From positions 8,680,001 through 8,744,000 of the forward strand of contig NZ_FNTQ01000001.1 of the NCBI RefSeq assembly GCF_900105755.1: a stretch of DNA of 64,000 nucleotides, given 5' to 3'. Positions 7,752 through 15,125 of the stretch are shown piece by piece (within the stretch, counting starts at the first letter, position 1; every line of letters starts with the position of its first letter). Origin of the DNA: Streptomyces sp. Ag109_O5-10. Its GTDB lineage: Bacteria; Actinomycetota; Actinomycetes; Streptomycetales; Streptomycetaceae. The notes under the pieces were generated by a model, which did no database searches, was not told the origin of the DNA, and was given only the letters and a program-made list of their open reading frames with translations. The translations under genes were made by a program, and so were the position numbers.

Positions 7752-8788
7752 GCGACGGCTGCCCGGCGCCGCATCAGGCGGGGGCGCAGGCTCAGCAGGA
7801 ATCCCGCGGCGATGGCCCACAGAGCCAGGGTGAGGACGGGACCGGCGAGGTGTGAGCCGTTGTCGTAGCTGAGATCGGCGATGCCGCGGACGGCCGCTCC
7901 CGGCGGCAGCAGGGCGGAGACCGTACGGGCCCAGGAGGGCAGCAGGTCGGCTCCGACAACCGCACCGCTCGTGGCGTTGCCGACGGTCAGCAGCACCAGC
8001 GTGGTGATCGGCAGCCCGATCGGCCCCAGGAGGGCGCCCAGGAGCTTGGTCGTGAACGCCGTCGCGGCCGCGAGCAGGGCCAGAACGAAGACCAGCGGCA
8101 CCAGCGGGGCCGGAGCGGCGCCCAGGACGGGTCCGACGACGATCGCCCCTACGGTGCCGATGGCGGCGGAGGCTCCGGCGAGCAGGAAGTACCGGTGCCG
8201 GAGATGCATGACACCGGCCAGCCCCAGGACGTTGGAGCCCAGAACGAAACCGGCCAGGCTCACGCCGAAGGCCACGTAGAAGCCGGCCAGGCCGCGGGCG
8301 TCGTGCTCGACCGGCGGGACCACGTCCGCGGTGGTCATGTGCGCGCCGGCGCCCTGGGCGTAGGCGTCGACGAGCCGGCTCACGGCCGACGTGGTGGACA
8401 CACCGGCGGCGCCGGCGATCTGCAGGTTCAGATGGCCCGGGGCTGCGGCATCGAGCACCGCCACCACGTCGTACCGCTCCAGCGCGTGACGTGCCGTCGC
8501 AGCGTCCGCGGCGGGGTGGACCTCGACGGCGTCACCCAGGGCCCGCTGTATCTCGCCCGGCAGGCTCGGCCCCGTGACGGCGATGGGCACCCGGTGGGGC
8601 TGTGGGTCACGCTGGAGACCGACGTAGCACGCGATGAAGGCGGCCACGACGATCAGCGAGATCAGCACCGGCTGGAGCCATGCCTTCACGGGCGGCCGGT
8701 GAGCCCCCCGGTTCGGCTCGGGGGCCTGCTCCGCCACTGCGGGACGCTGCCGCTCACGCTCGGTGGCCGTTCCAGTGGAGAGAGCCAT
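7748..8788 (-). CDS. YhgE/Pip-like (ABC-2 type) membrane protein
   Basis: 346 residues. The architecture is a cytoplasmic N terminus, one transmembrane helix (AWLQPVLISLIVVAAFIACYVG), a roughly 130-residue extracytoplasmic domain, then five hydrophobic helices starting at LAGFYVAFGVSLAGFVLG and ending LWAIAAGFLLSL with a basic tail. This is the layout of the YhgE/Pip and ABC-2 permease families, which are linked to export or phage/secretion functions. No ATPase partner is adjacent. ATG 8788 follows AAGAGG. The operator at 8853 lies between this gene and the divergent reductase, and small frames follow it. Confidence 0.75.
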   Translation of the reverse strand: MALSTGTATERERQRPAVAEQAPEPNRGAHRPPVKAWLQPVLISLIVVAAFIACYVGLQRDPQPHRVPIAVTGPSLPGEIQRALGDAVEVHPAADAATARHALERYDVVAVLDAAAPGHLNLQIAGAAGVSTTSAVSRLVDAYAQGAGAHMTTADVVPPVEHDARGLAGFYVAFGVSLAGFVLGSNVLGLAGVMHLRHRYFLLAGASAAIGTVGAIVVGPVLGAAPAPLVPLVFVLALLAAATAFTTKLLGALLGPIGLPITTLVLLTVGNATSGAVVGADLLPSWARTVSALLPPGAAVRGIADLSYDNGSHLAGPVLTLALWAIAAGFLLSLRPRLMRRRAAVA

Positions 8789-8852
8789 AGCACAACCTCT
8801 TGACGGGGAATCGCCGGAGAGAGAAGGGGCCTCGGAGAGCCCCCCTTGATAA

Positions 8853-8870
8853 TACGAGCATATGCTCCTA
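8853..8870. promoter_or_regulatory. Probable MarR operator 3, divergent promoter
   Basis: TACGAGCATATGCTCCTA differs from the central 18 bp of the perfect palindrome at 4866 at one position. It sits between the leftward membrane-protein gene (start 8788) and the rightward reductase gene (start 8958), so one site could control both. Confidence 0.75.
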
Positions 8871-8957
8871 TCTTGGGAAGGGCAAGACCGCCCATCCCGC
8901 GGACGCCTACAGCGGGGGACGCTGAGAGGCATCGCACACACCGGAAGAGCACTCACC

Positions 8958-9701
8958 ATGCGCATCGCAGTCGCCGGAGCAACCGGGAACATCGGATCCC
9001 GCACCGTCGCCGTTCTTGAGCAGGCCGCACACGACGTCGTACGGATCAGCCGCTCGCACGGCATCGACCTGATCAGCGGGGACGGCCTCGACACCGCGCT
9101 GATCGGCGTCGACGCCGTCGTGGACGCCACAAGCCACGAGACAGCCGACCGGGACGAGGCGGTGGCCTTCTTCGGCGCCGCCACCTCTAACCTGCTCGCC
9201 GCCGAGGAGCGAGCCGGTGTCCGTCACCACGTGCTGCTCTCGATCGTCGGCGTCGACCGGGTGGACGGCAACGCCCACTACGCCGGCAAACGTGAGCAGG
9301 AGCGCCTCGTGGCCGAGGGCCCGACACCGTGGACGATCGTTCCCTTCACGCAGTTCCACGACTTCGCCGCAACGGTGACGAGCTGGACCGAACACCACGG
9401 CGTCGCCACCATCCCGCCGCTGCTCGTCCAGCCGATCGCCCCCGCGGATGTCGCCGGCATCCTCGCCGAGATCGCCACGGGCGCACCGCAGGGGCGCTAC
9501 CGCGACGTCGCCGGCCCGGAACCGCAGGACCTGGTCGACATGGCCCGGCGCACCAACGACGCGCGCGGACACGCGGTCAAGCTGGTGCCCACCTGGTCAT
9601 CGCTGCTCGGTCCGGACATGGCAGGCGACGTCCTCCTGCCCGGCAAGGACGCCCGCATCGCGCCGACCACCTTCGATGACTGGCTCGCAGATCCCCAATA
9701 G
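8958..9701 (+). CDS. NAD(P)H-binding atypical SDR (NmrA-like)
   Basis: 247 residues. The N terminus RIAVAGATGNIGSRTVAVLE is a Rossmann dinucleotide site of the GxxGxxG class. VVDATSHETADRDEAVAFFG and HHVLLSIVGVDRVDGNAHYAGKREQE follow, including the YAGK segment at the position of the SDR Tyr-x-x-Lys. The size and the VPFTQFHDFAATV region are typical of NmrA-like NAD(P)-binding reductases often placed beside MarR/HxlR regulators. It starts at ATG 8958 with GGAAGAG upstream. It is probably induced together with the nitrilase operon through the shared operator. Confidence 0.85.
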   Translation: MRIAVAGATGNIGSRTVAVLEQAAHDVVRISRSHGIDLISGDGLDTALIGVDAVVDATSHETADRDEAVAFFGAATSNLLAAEERAGVRHHVLLSIVGVDRVDGNAHYAGKREQERLVAEGPTPWTIVPFTQFHDFAATVTSWTEHHGVATIPPLLVQPIAPADVAGILAEIATGAPQGRYRDVAGPEPQDLVDMARRTNDARGHAVKLVPTWSSLLGPDMAGDVLLPGKDARIAPTTFDDWLADPQ

Positions 9702-9839
9702 CGTCCATCCTGCCCAGCCCCCGGGCAGCTCCCCGCTGACCTTGAGCACTCTTCCGTGCCGGTAGCGCTCACGAAGCCGAGTGGTCGGCAGGGCCAACCC
9801 ACCGGCGATCAATCCGGCCACGACGCTGAAGAATGTCAC
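9597..9839 (-). CDS. Possible small membrane protein or gene remnant
   Basis: A GTG at 9839 preceded by GGAAGGAGAGGAG, one of the strongest ribosome sites in the element, opens an 80-residue frame. It begins TFFSVVAGLIAGGLALP, a plausible membrane helix, followed by basic residues. The second half overlaps the end of the convergent reductase gene and looks less protein-like. It may be a truncated gene left near the element's end. Confidence 0.35.
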   Translation of the reverse strand: MTFFSVVAGLIAGGLALPTTRLRERYRHGRVLKVSGELPGGWAGWTLLGICEPVIEGGRRDAGVLAGQEDVACHVRTEQR

Positions 9840-10324
9840 GGCTCCTCTCCTTCCAACCAGGCGGCGGCTCCGCCTGGGCTCCCGTCCGGCGCAACCGTCT
9901 GATCTCTAGGAGTCAGCAGCAGCCCGGACCTTGAGGACCGCAGCCGGGCTCCGCGGTGAAGGGCTCAAAAGGTGCTGCCTGACTGACCTGTCCCGGCGGG
10001 TCCCGGCAATGGTGACGACCACCGCAAGGGAAAAGGTCGCTGCGATCGTGGTCGCGCCGCCGGCGTCTGCGCGCACCTGCGGGGCAACGGTGGTCAGGCT
10101 GCACGACGCCCCGGGGCCGTCACTGTTCACGATCACTTGATCCGACGACCACAAGGCCGATTGAGGCACGACCTCATCGCCGTGCCGGGGCGGCCGGACC
10201 GCATTACGGCCTCAGACTGGCCGGGGCGGTGCGTGGTGACCGTCTCGGACTCCGCTTCGCAGTGCCTGTGGCGGCACCCAGAACACACGCCAACTCACTC
10301 TGGCAGCACCCTTCTTGATGAGCT
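9840..10324. other. Right-end segment of the element without a convincing gene
   Basis: About 485 bp. One minus-strand frame (9906-10169) contains a single hydrophobic stretch (TTIAATFSLAVVVTIAG) but lacks a good ribosome site and is probably a remnant. No transposase or recombinase fragment could be recognised. Confidence 0.5.
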
Positions 10325-10348
10325 TCAACACGCTCATTCAATAGGGAA
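10325..10348 (-). repeat. Right terminal inverted repeat of the 10-kb element
   Basis: On the plus strand it reads TCAACACGC, TCATTCAAT, AGGGAA, the inverted counterpart of the left end at 272-296. The host gene resumes directly at 10349. A second weak similarity (GCTGGCAG on the left, GCTGCCAG on the right) follows a little further inside. Confidence 0.65.
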
Positions 10349-10601
10349 CCGCGCGCAGCTGGGCGGGTGAGTTGGCCAGGTCGAAGCCCGGCACCACCGG
10401 GCCGTCCTGGACGGCCAGCCAGCCGGGGTGACGGGCCTTCAACTCCAGCGCCTCGTCCAGGGTTTCGGCGAACACGATCCGCTCGGCGCCCCGGTGGAAC
10501 GCCCAGGCCGCAACGGTGAACGCGCGCATCACGTCGACGACCACGGCGACTTCGGGTGTCGAGGACAGACCGGGGAGGCCGGTGAAGGTGGCTCGCATCA
10601 C
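10349..10601 (-). pseudogene. N-terminal part of the split ComB-family gene
   Basis: The minus strand from the ATG at 10598 (or GTG 10601) encodes RATFTGLPGLSSTPEVAVVV, then DVMRAFTVAAWAF, LDEALELKARHPGWLAVQDG and FDLANSPAQLRA. These are the first ~84 residues of a ComB-family protein. After codon 84 the frame runs into the 10-kb element and stops after VPY. The sequence resumes at 1-271 in the matching frame. The gene is therefore interrupted, and loss of function is expected. Confidence 0.88.
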
Positions 10602-10619
10602 CTCATCATGCCCGGCCGG

Positions 10620-10904
10620 TCAGAGCTCCGTCTCCTCCGCGGCCGGCAGGGCCGCGCGCATCGAGCGCAGGGCCAGCAGCAGGACGCCGATGTCGTCCAG
10701 GTAGATCGGGTCGGGCAGCAGGTCGGTGGGGAGCACCAGATACAGGACGGCGCCCCAGAACACCCAGCGCGAGCCGGTCGGCAGCCCGGCCCGGCGCAGG
10801 GTGCGCCGGGTGCGGACCAGCCGTACGAGTACGGCGACGGCGCCGGCCAGCAGGGCCGCGGCGACGATCGCGCCGATCACGAGCACGGTCGTGGTGGTGT
10901 CCAT
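10620..10904 (-). CDS. DUF1232 (YkvA-like) small membrane protein
   Basis: 94 residues. An N-terminal transmembrane helix (TVLVIGAIVAAALLAGAVAVLV) is followed by a basic linker and the DUF1232 core LYLVLPTDLLPDPIYLDDIG, a short motif that defines the family. The function of the family is unknown. ATG 10904 is chosen because it directly precedes the hydrophobic helix; the upstream open part is Arg-rich and has no ribosome site. Confidence 0.85.
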   Translation of the reverse strand: MDTTTTVLVIGAIVAAALLAGAVAVLVRLVRTRRTLRRAGLPTGSRWVFWGAVLYLVLPTDLLPDPIYLDDIGVLLLALRSMRAALPAAEETEL

Positions 10905-10944
10905 GGCTGTCCTGTCGTCCGGCCCCGATCCGGCCCGGGGTCTC

Positions 10945-12096
10945 TCACTGCTCCGTCTTCCCGGTTTCGTCCTCGGGCATGACCGCCGTCCCGGCACCGT
11001 CCTTCGGGGCCCGCCGCCCCTTGAAGGCGCGGGTCAACTGCTGGAAGGGGGAGGCGGTCCGGGGTGCCGGTGCGGCCGGGGCGGGGTTGTCGCGGAGGGC
11101 GGCGAGCGCCTCGTCGGCCCGCTCGGCGGCCTCCCGGTACAGGTCCCGCGACCTGGTCATGGCCTCCAGCGCCTCGGCGTACTGGGCGACCCGCCTGCGC
11201 TCGCGCGCCAGCTCCTCCTCCAGCGTCATCAGGGTCCAGTTGTCCCGCAGATCGGCCAGCGCCTCCTCGGCGCCCAGCGGCGCGGGCTTCGGCAGCGCGG
11301 CGAACCGGCGCACGGCGGCGATCAGTTCGGTGGGCTCCGAGCCGTCGAGGAAGACGCTGCGCACCGCGTACTCCTGCGCGTCGTAGCCCGACGGCGCCGG
11401 GTCCGGGGGCAGCAGTACGGCGCCGCCGCGCGGGACCTCGACCCCGAGGTCGCGCAGCGCCCAGTTGACGGCGCGGAACTGCTGGGGCGCGGCCCGGTGC
11501 TCCACGACGCGGTGCGCGAGGCCGGGCGGCAGCTGCCGGACCAGCGGCAGCCGCCCGAGCGCGTCGGGGGTCATCGCCTCGTGCACCACGAGGTTGACGC
11601 ACCAGGCGTCCTTCGCCGCGTCCCGCAGCACCCGGCGCATGTCCTTGTCGTCGGCGGGCAGCGGGTTGACCGTGCGGAGCCTGACGCCCGCCACCGTCGG
11701 GTGGTAGTCCCAGGCGGCCTCGCCGCCGTCACCGGCCTCGTCGCCGTCGGGCCAGAACATCACCGCCGGGGAGGCCCAGGCCTCGTCCCAGGGCCGGTCG
11801 GCCTCGGCGACGAGCTGCCACTCCCGCCCCGCCTGCCGGCCCTGCGGGTCGACCGTGAGGACCAGCCGGGCACGCACCGTCACGGTGCCGTCGTCGACGC
11901 GCCAGCGGGCCTCGAAGACACGTCGGGCGGGGTCCTCGGGCACGGGGGGTTCCGCGAGGTCGTCGAGGACGCCGGCCTCCTTGCGGCTGCGCAGGATCCT
12001 GCGGATCACCTCCTCGGAGTCCGGACCCGTGTGACGGCCGCGGGCGGCCCAGACGGTCGGCGGAAGGACGGCACGGTCGGTGGCGGAGTTCGACAT
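10945..12096 (-). CDS. Uncharacterised actinobacterial protein with C-terminal coiled coil
   Basis: 383 residues, no signal peptide or membrane helix. The first ~280 residues form a soluble domain (HTGPDSEEVIRRILRSRKEA, WQLVAEADRPWDEAWASPAV, DAWCVNLVVHEAMTPDALGR). This is followed by a Glu/Arg-rich coiled coil (MTLEEELARERRRVAQYAEA) and a Pro/Ala-rich tail. I do not recognise a known family. Its start at 12096 is followed within 40 nt of its stop by the DUF1232 gene on the same strand. Confidence 0.7.
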   Translation of the reverse strand: MSNSATDRAVLPPTVWAARGRHTGPDSEEVIRRILRSRKEAGVLDDLAEPPVPEDPARRVFEARWRVDDGTVTVRARLVLTVDPQGRQAGREWQLVAEADRPWDEAWASPAVMFWPDGDEAGDGGEAAWDYHPTVAGVRLRTVNPLPADDKDMRRVLRDAAKDAWCVNLVVHEAMTPDALGRLPLVRQLPPGLAHRVVEHRAAPQQFRAVNWALRDLGVEVPRGGAVLLPPDPAPSGYDAQEYAVRSVFLDGSEPTELIAAVRRFAALPKPAPLGAEEALADLRDNWTLMTLEEELARERRRVAQYAEALEAMTRSRDLYREAAERADEALAALRDNPAPAAPAPRTASPFQQLTRAFKGRRAPKDGAGTAVMPEDETGKTEQ

Positions 12097-12278
12097 GGGC
12101 CAATCTGCGGGTGGGAGAGGAGTGCGTCCTCCAGTATCGCCGCCCGGGAGCGTGTCTCATAGGGCGGGGGCCGCCCGCGCACGGCGAGTGCGCCCCGCAC
12201 CCGGGGTGCGAACCGAGTGCGTCGTACGACGCCGGTTCACCCGTGCCGCCGATCCGGCCGGCCTCGGAGAATGGTGCC

Positions 12279-12325
12279 GGGCACGGGGGCCGCCCGACCA
12301 TCCGCCAGGGGCGGCCCCCGTGCCC
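12279..12325. terminator. Strong 17-bp perfect hairpin upstream of the coiled-coil protein gene
   Basis: The arms at 12279-12295 (GGGCACGGGGGCCGCCC) and 12309-12325 are exact reverse complements with a 13-nt loop. With the next hairpin it occupies most of the 339-bp gap 12097-12435, which holds no gene. It could be a second terminator behind fprA or a processing site. Confidence 0.55.
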
Positions 12326-12379
12326 GCCGCCGGGAGGCATGAGACAGAACGACGAGAAGGACGCACGAGAAGGAAGCAC

Positions 12380-12415
12380 GAGAGGGGGCCGACGGCGGTG
12401 CGCCGGCCCCCTCTC
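12380..12415 (-). terminator. Terminator-like hairpin behind fprA
   Basis: GAGAGGGGGCCG (12380-12391) pairs with CGGCCCCCTCTC (12404-12415) around a 12-nt loop, 20 bp beyond the fprA stop codon. Confidence 0.6.
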
Positions 12416-12435
12416 ACAGGTCACGTCCGAGCGCC

Positions 12436-13800
12436 TCAGGCGCCGCTCTCGCGGAGCATGTCCTCGCGCTCGACCAGCTTGACGCGCTCGCGGCCCTGCG
12501 GCTCGCCCAGCGCCTTCTCGGCGGCGTCCAGGCGGTACCAGCCCTCCCAGGTGGTGAAGCGGACGCCACGCTCGGCGAGGAAGGCGTCCACGGCCTCCGG
12601 CGCGGGCGCCTCGGGCGTGTGCAGGCGGCCGTTCGCGTGGTCGTCCAGCAGGTTGGACACCGTCTCGTTGGCGTCGCCCTTGGTGTGGCCGATGAGGCCG
12701 ACCGGGCCGCGCCGGATCCAGCCGGTGACGTACGTCGACCGGAGGTGGCCGCCGCTCTCCTCCATGACCCGGCCGCCCTCGTCGGGGACGGTGCCCGACT
12801 CGATGTCCCAGGGCAGTTTGGGCAGCCTGTCGGAGAGGTAGCCGACGGCGCGGTAGACGGCACCGAGGTCCCAGTCCTTGAACTCGCCGGTGCCCTTGAC
12901 GTTGCCCGTGCCGTCGAGGGCGGTGCGCTCGGTGCGCAGGCCGACGACCTTGCCGTCCTCGCCGAGGATCTCGGCCGGCGACTCGAAGAAGTGCAGGAAG
13001 AGCTTGTGCGGGCGGTCGCCGACGTCGCGGATCGCCCAGTTCTCCAGGGTCTTGGCGACCATGTCGGCCTGCTTGTTGCCGCGCCGGGTCTCGATCGAGC
13101 CCTCGTCGTAGTCGATGTCCTCGGGATCGACGATGACCTCGATGTTGGGCGAGTGGTCCAGCTCCCGCAGCTCCATCGGGGAGAACTTCGCCTGCGCCGG
13201 GCCGCGGCGGCCGAAGACGTGGACCTCGAGGGCCTTGTTGGCCTTCAGGCCGTCGTAGACGTTCGGCGGGATCTCCGTCGGCAGCAGTTCGTCGGCGGTC
13301 TTGGCGAGGATGCGGGCCACGTCCAGGGCCACGTTGCCGACGCCGAGGACCGCGACCTTCTCCGCCTCCAGCGGCCAGGTGCGCGGCACGTCCGGGTGGC
13401 CGTCGTACCAGGAGACGAAGTCGGCGGCGCCGTAGGAGCCGTCCAGCTCGATGCCGGGTATCCGCAGCTCGCGGTCGGCGGTGGCGCCGGTCGAGAAGAT
13501 CACCGCGTCGTAGAACGTGCGCAGGTCGTCGAGGCTGATGTCGGCCGGGTAGTCCACGTTGCCGAAGAGCCGGATCTGCGGCTTGTCGAGCACCTGGTGC
13601 AGGGCGGTGATGATGCCCTTGATGCGCGGGTGGTCGGGGGCGACGCCGTAGCGGATCAGGCCGAACGGGGCGGGCATCCGCTCGAAGAGGTCGATGGACA
13701 CGCCGGGCTCGGCGGCCACCCCGGACTTGAGCAGGGCGTCGGCGGCGTAGATCCCGGCGGGGCCGGCTCCGACGATGGCTACCCGCAGGGGGCGCGGCAT
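12436..13800 (-). CDS. fprA: Ferredoxin/ferredoxin-NADP reductase (FprA type)
   Basis: 454 residues, the usual size of the adrenodoxin-reductase-like FprA family. The FAD-binding motif VAIVGAGPAGIYAADALL is at the N terminus, then FGLIRYGVAPDHPRIKGI and the NADP(H) motif VAVLGVGNVALDVARIL. FGRRGPAQAKFSPMELREL and GWIRRGPVGLIGHTKGDANE are conserved family segments. The enzyme passes electrons from NADPH to ferredoxin and can supply P450s; two P450s are encoded at 31913-34418. ATG 13800 follows GAAGGGAAC. An iron-box-like sequence lies upstream, suggesting iron control. Confidence 0.93.
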   Translation of the reverse strand: MPRPLRVAIVGAGPAGIYAADALLKSGVAAEPGVSIDLFERMPAPFGLIRYGVAPDHPRIKGIITALHQVLDKPQIRLFGNVDYPADISLDDLRTFYDAVIFSTGATADRELRIPGIELDGSYGAADFVSWYDGHPDVPRTWPLEAEKVAVLGVGNVALDVARILAKTADELLPTEIPPNVYDGLKANKALEVHVFGRRGPAQAKFSPMELRELDHSPNIEVIVDPEDIDYDEGSIETRRGNKQADMVAKTLENWAIRDVGDRPHKLFLHFFESPAEILGEDGKVVGLRTERTALDGTGNVKGTGEFKDWDLGAVYRAVGYLSDRLPKLPWDIESGTVPDEGGRVMEESGGHLRSTYVTGWIRRGPVGLIGHTKGDANETVSNLLDDHANGRLHTPEAPAPEAVDAFLAERGVRFTTWEGWYRLDAAEKALGEPQGRERVKLVEREDMLRESGA

Positions 13801-13837
13801 GATCAGGTTCCCTTCGAGTGAGGACAATCGATCTCGA

Positions 13838-13868
13838 ACGGGAAGCCTAAACTAAGGCAGTCCTAAGT
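13838..13868 (-). promoter_or_regulatory. Iron-box-like (DmdR/IdeR) sequence upstream of fprA
   Basis: Read on the minus strand, TTAGTTTAGGCT matches 11 of 12 positions of the left part of the actinobacterial iron box (TTAGGTTAGGCT), with CC at the expected place after it. It is preceded by the imperfect dyad ACTTAGGACTGCCTTAGT. The position fits the fprA promoter. Confidence 0.4.
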
Positions 13869-13876
13869 TAGTACGC

Positions 13877-13939
13877 GGGTCCGCCCTATGACCTCATAAG
13901 CCGATCTTATGACATGTACCGGGTCCGGCTTATGGCCTC
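13877..13939. repeat. Two 19-bp direct repeats in the fprA/epimerase intergenic region
   Basis: GGGTCCGCCCTATGACCTC at 13877-13895 and GGGTCCGGCTTATGGCCTC at 13921-13939 agree at 16 of 19 positions. Between them lies the inverted repeat CATAAG-CCGAT-CTTATG (13895-13911). They may be operator sites for the rightward reductase gene. Confidence 0.45.
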
Positions 13940-14047
13940 CGGGGCGGCCCGGTGACCTCCCAGTGCTTGGCGGGCGCACGTCACATGCACCACCCTGTCC
14001 TCTGCGGCGCACCGAGGCGCGGTGGCCGGAGGGCGAGGGGTGAGAGC

Positions 14048-15106
14048 GTGGCAGCACGCGGGGGGACGGCCGTCGCGGTGACCGGCGGCAGCGGATTCGT
14101 CGGGAGCCACCTGGTACGGCGGCTGCTGGAGCGCGGGTACCGGGTCAGGGCGACCGTCCGCCGCGCCTCCGACGCGGCGAAGGTACGGCCCCTGTGGGAG
14201 CTCCAGGAGGCCTTCCCCGGGCGGCTCACCCTGTTCGAGGCCGACCTGCTGAAGGACGGCTCCTTCGACGAGGCGTTCCGCGGTTGCGCGACCGTCTTCC
14301 ACGTGGCCTCGCCGTTCCTGATGCCGGAACGGATCAAGGACGGTCAACGGGACGTGGTGGACCCGGCGCTGCTCGGCACCCGCAACGTGCTCGGCGGCGT
14401 CGAGCGCACGCCGGAGGTGGAGACGCTGGTGCTCACCTCCACCGTGGGCGCGATCTTCGGCGACTACGCCGACGTCCGCGAGATGGCCGGCGGGGTGCTG
14501 ACCGAGGAGTACTTCAACACCACCAGCACCGTGGCGAACAACCCCTACCACTACGCCAAGACGGTCGCCGAGCGCGCCGCCCGGGACGCCGGGGCCGCCC
14601 AGGACCGCTGGCGCCTGGTCTCGGTCAACCCCGGCCTGATCCTGGGCCCCTCCCTCGCCCCCGCCTCCGAGTCCGGCAGCCTCTTCCTGCTCGACGAGCT
14701 GTTCAAGGGCTGCTTCTGCTACGGCGCCCCGGACTTCAGCTTCACCACCGCGGACGTCCGCGACGTGGCCGACGCGCACATCGCGGCCGCGGAGAACCCG
14801 GCGGCCAGGGGCCGTTACATCGTGGCCAACGAGACGATGACGTCCTTCCACGAGATGTCCCGGATCATCCGCACCCGCCACCCCTGGGACCCGCGCCTGC
14901 CGCGCACCGCGCTCCCGCACGGCCCGGTACGCGTCCTGGGCCCGCTCTTCGGCCTCACCCAGGACTACATACGCAAGCACCTCGGCATCCGCTTCCGCGT
15001 CGACAACGGCCGCAGCGTCCGCGATCTGGGCATCGCCTACCGGCCCGTCGAACAGACCCTCCTGGACCACCACGAGAGCTGGCGCACCCGGCGGCGGAGG
15101 GTCTGA
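14048..15106 (+). CDS. NAD-dependent epimerase/dihydroflavonol-4-reductase-like protein
   Basis: 352 residues of the extended SDR class. The Rossmann motif TGGSGFVGSHLVRRLLERGY is close to the N terminus. FHVASPF, LVLTSTVGAIFG (catalytic Ser/Thr region) and YHYAKTVAERAA (YxxxK) follow. VNPGLILGPSL and GRYIVANETMTSFHEMSRII match dihydroflavonol reductase-like proteins. It reduces an unknown carbonyl using NADPH. The GTG at 14048 is chosen because it directly precedes the Rossmann strand and follows GAGGGGTGAG. Confidence 0.85.
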   Translation: MAARGGTAVAVTGGSGFVGSHLVRRLLERGYRVRATVRRASDAAKVRPLWELQEAFPGRLTLFEADLLKDGSFDEAFRGCATVFHVASPFLMPERIKDGQRDVVDPALLGTRNVLGGVERTPEVETLVLTSTVGAIFGDYADVREMAGGVLTEEYFNTTSTVANNPYHYAKTVAERAARDAGAAQDRWRLVSVNPGLILGPSLAPASESGSLFLLDELFKGCFCYGAPDFSFTTADVRDVADAHIAAAENPAARGRYIVANETMTSFHEMSRIIRTRHPWDPRLPRTALPHGPVRVLGPLFGLTQDYIRKHLGIRFRVDNGRSVRDLGIAYRPVEQTLLDHHESWRTRRRRV

Positions 15107-15125
15107 GCCCCACGGCCGCGGAGGG

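Larger units (their letters stand above)
272..10348. mobile_element. 10-kb insertion carrying a MarR-controlled oxidoreductase/nitrilase cassette
   Basis: The ends are defined by the two halves of a ComB-like gene at 1-271 and 10349-10601, which rejoin in frame when this interval is removed. Just inside the ends are imperfect inverted repeats that both begin TTCCCT and both contain GCGTGTTGA (272-296 and 10325-10348). No flanking target duplication is visible. Inside are a six-gene leftward operon, an IS701-family IS, a MarR gene, and a divergent membrane-protein/reductase pair. The only transposase belongs to the internal IS and does not match the outer repeats. The element may have been mobilised in trans or have lost its transposase. 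By eye its bases look somewhat richer in A/T than the flanks. Confidence 0.8.

Noticed and set aside
272..10348. Integrative element of the tyrosine-recombinase type
   Set aside because: No integrase, excisionase, replication or transfer gene is present, there is no tRNA at either end, and the flanks lack direct repeats.
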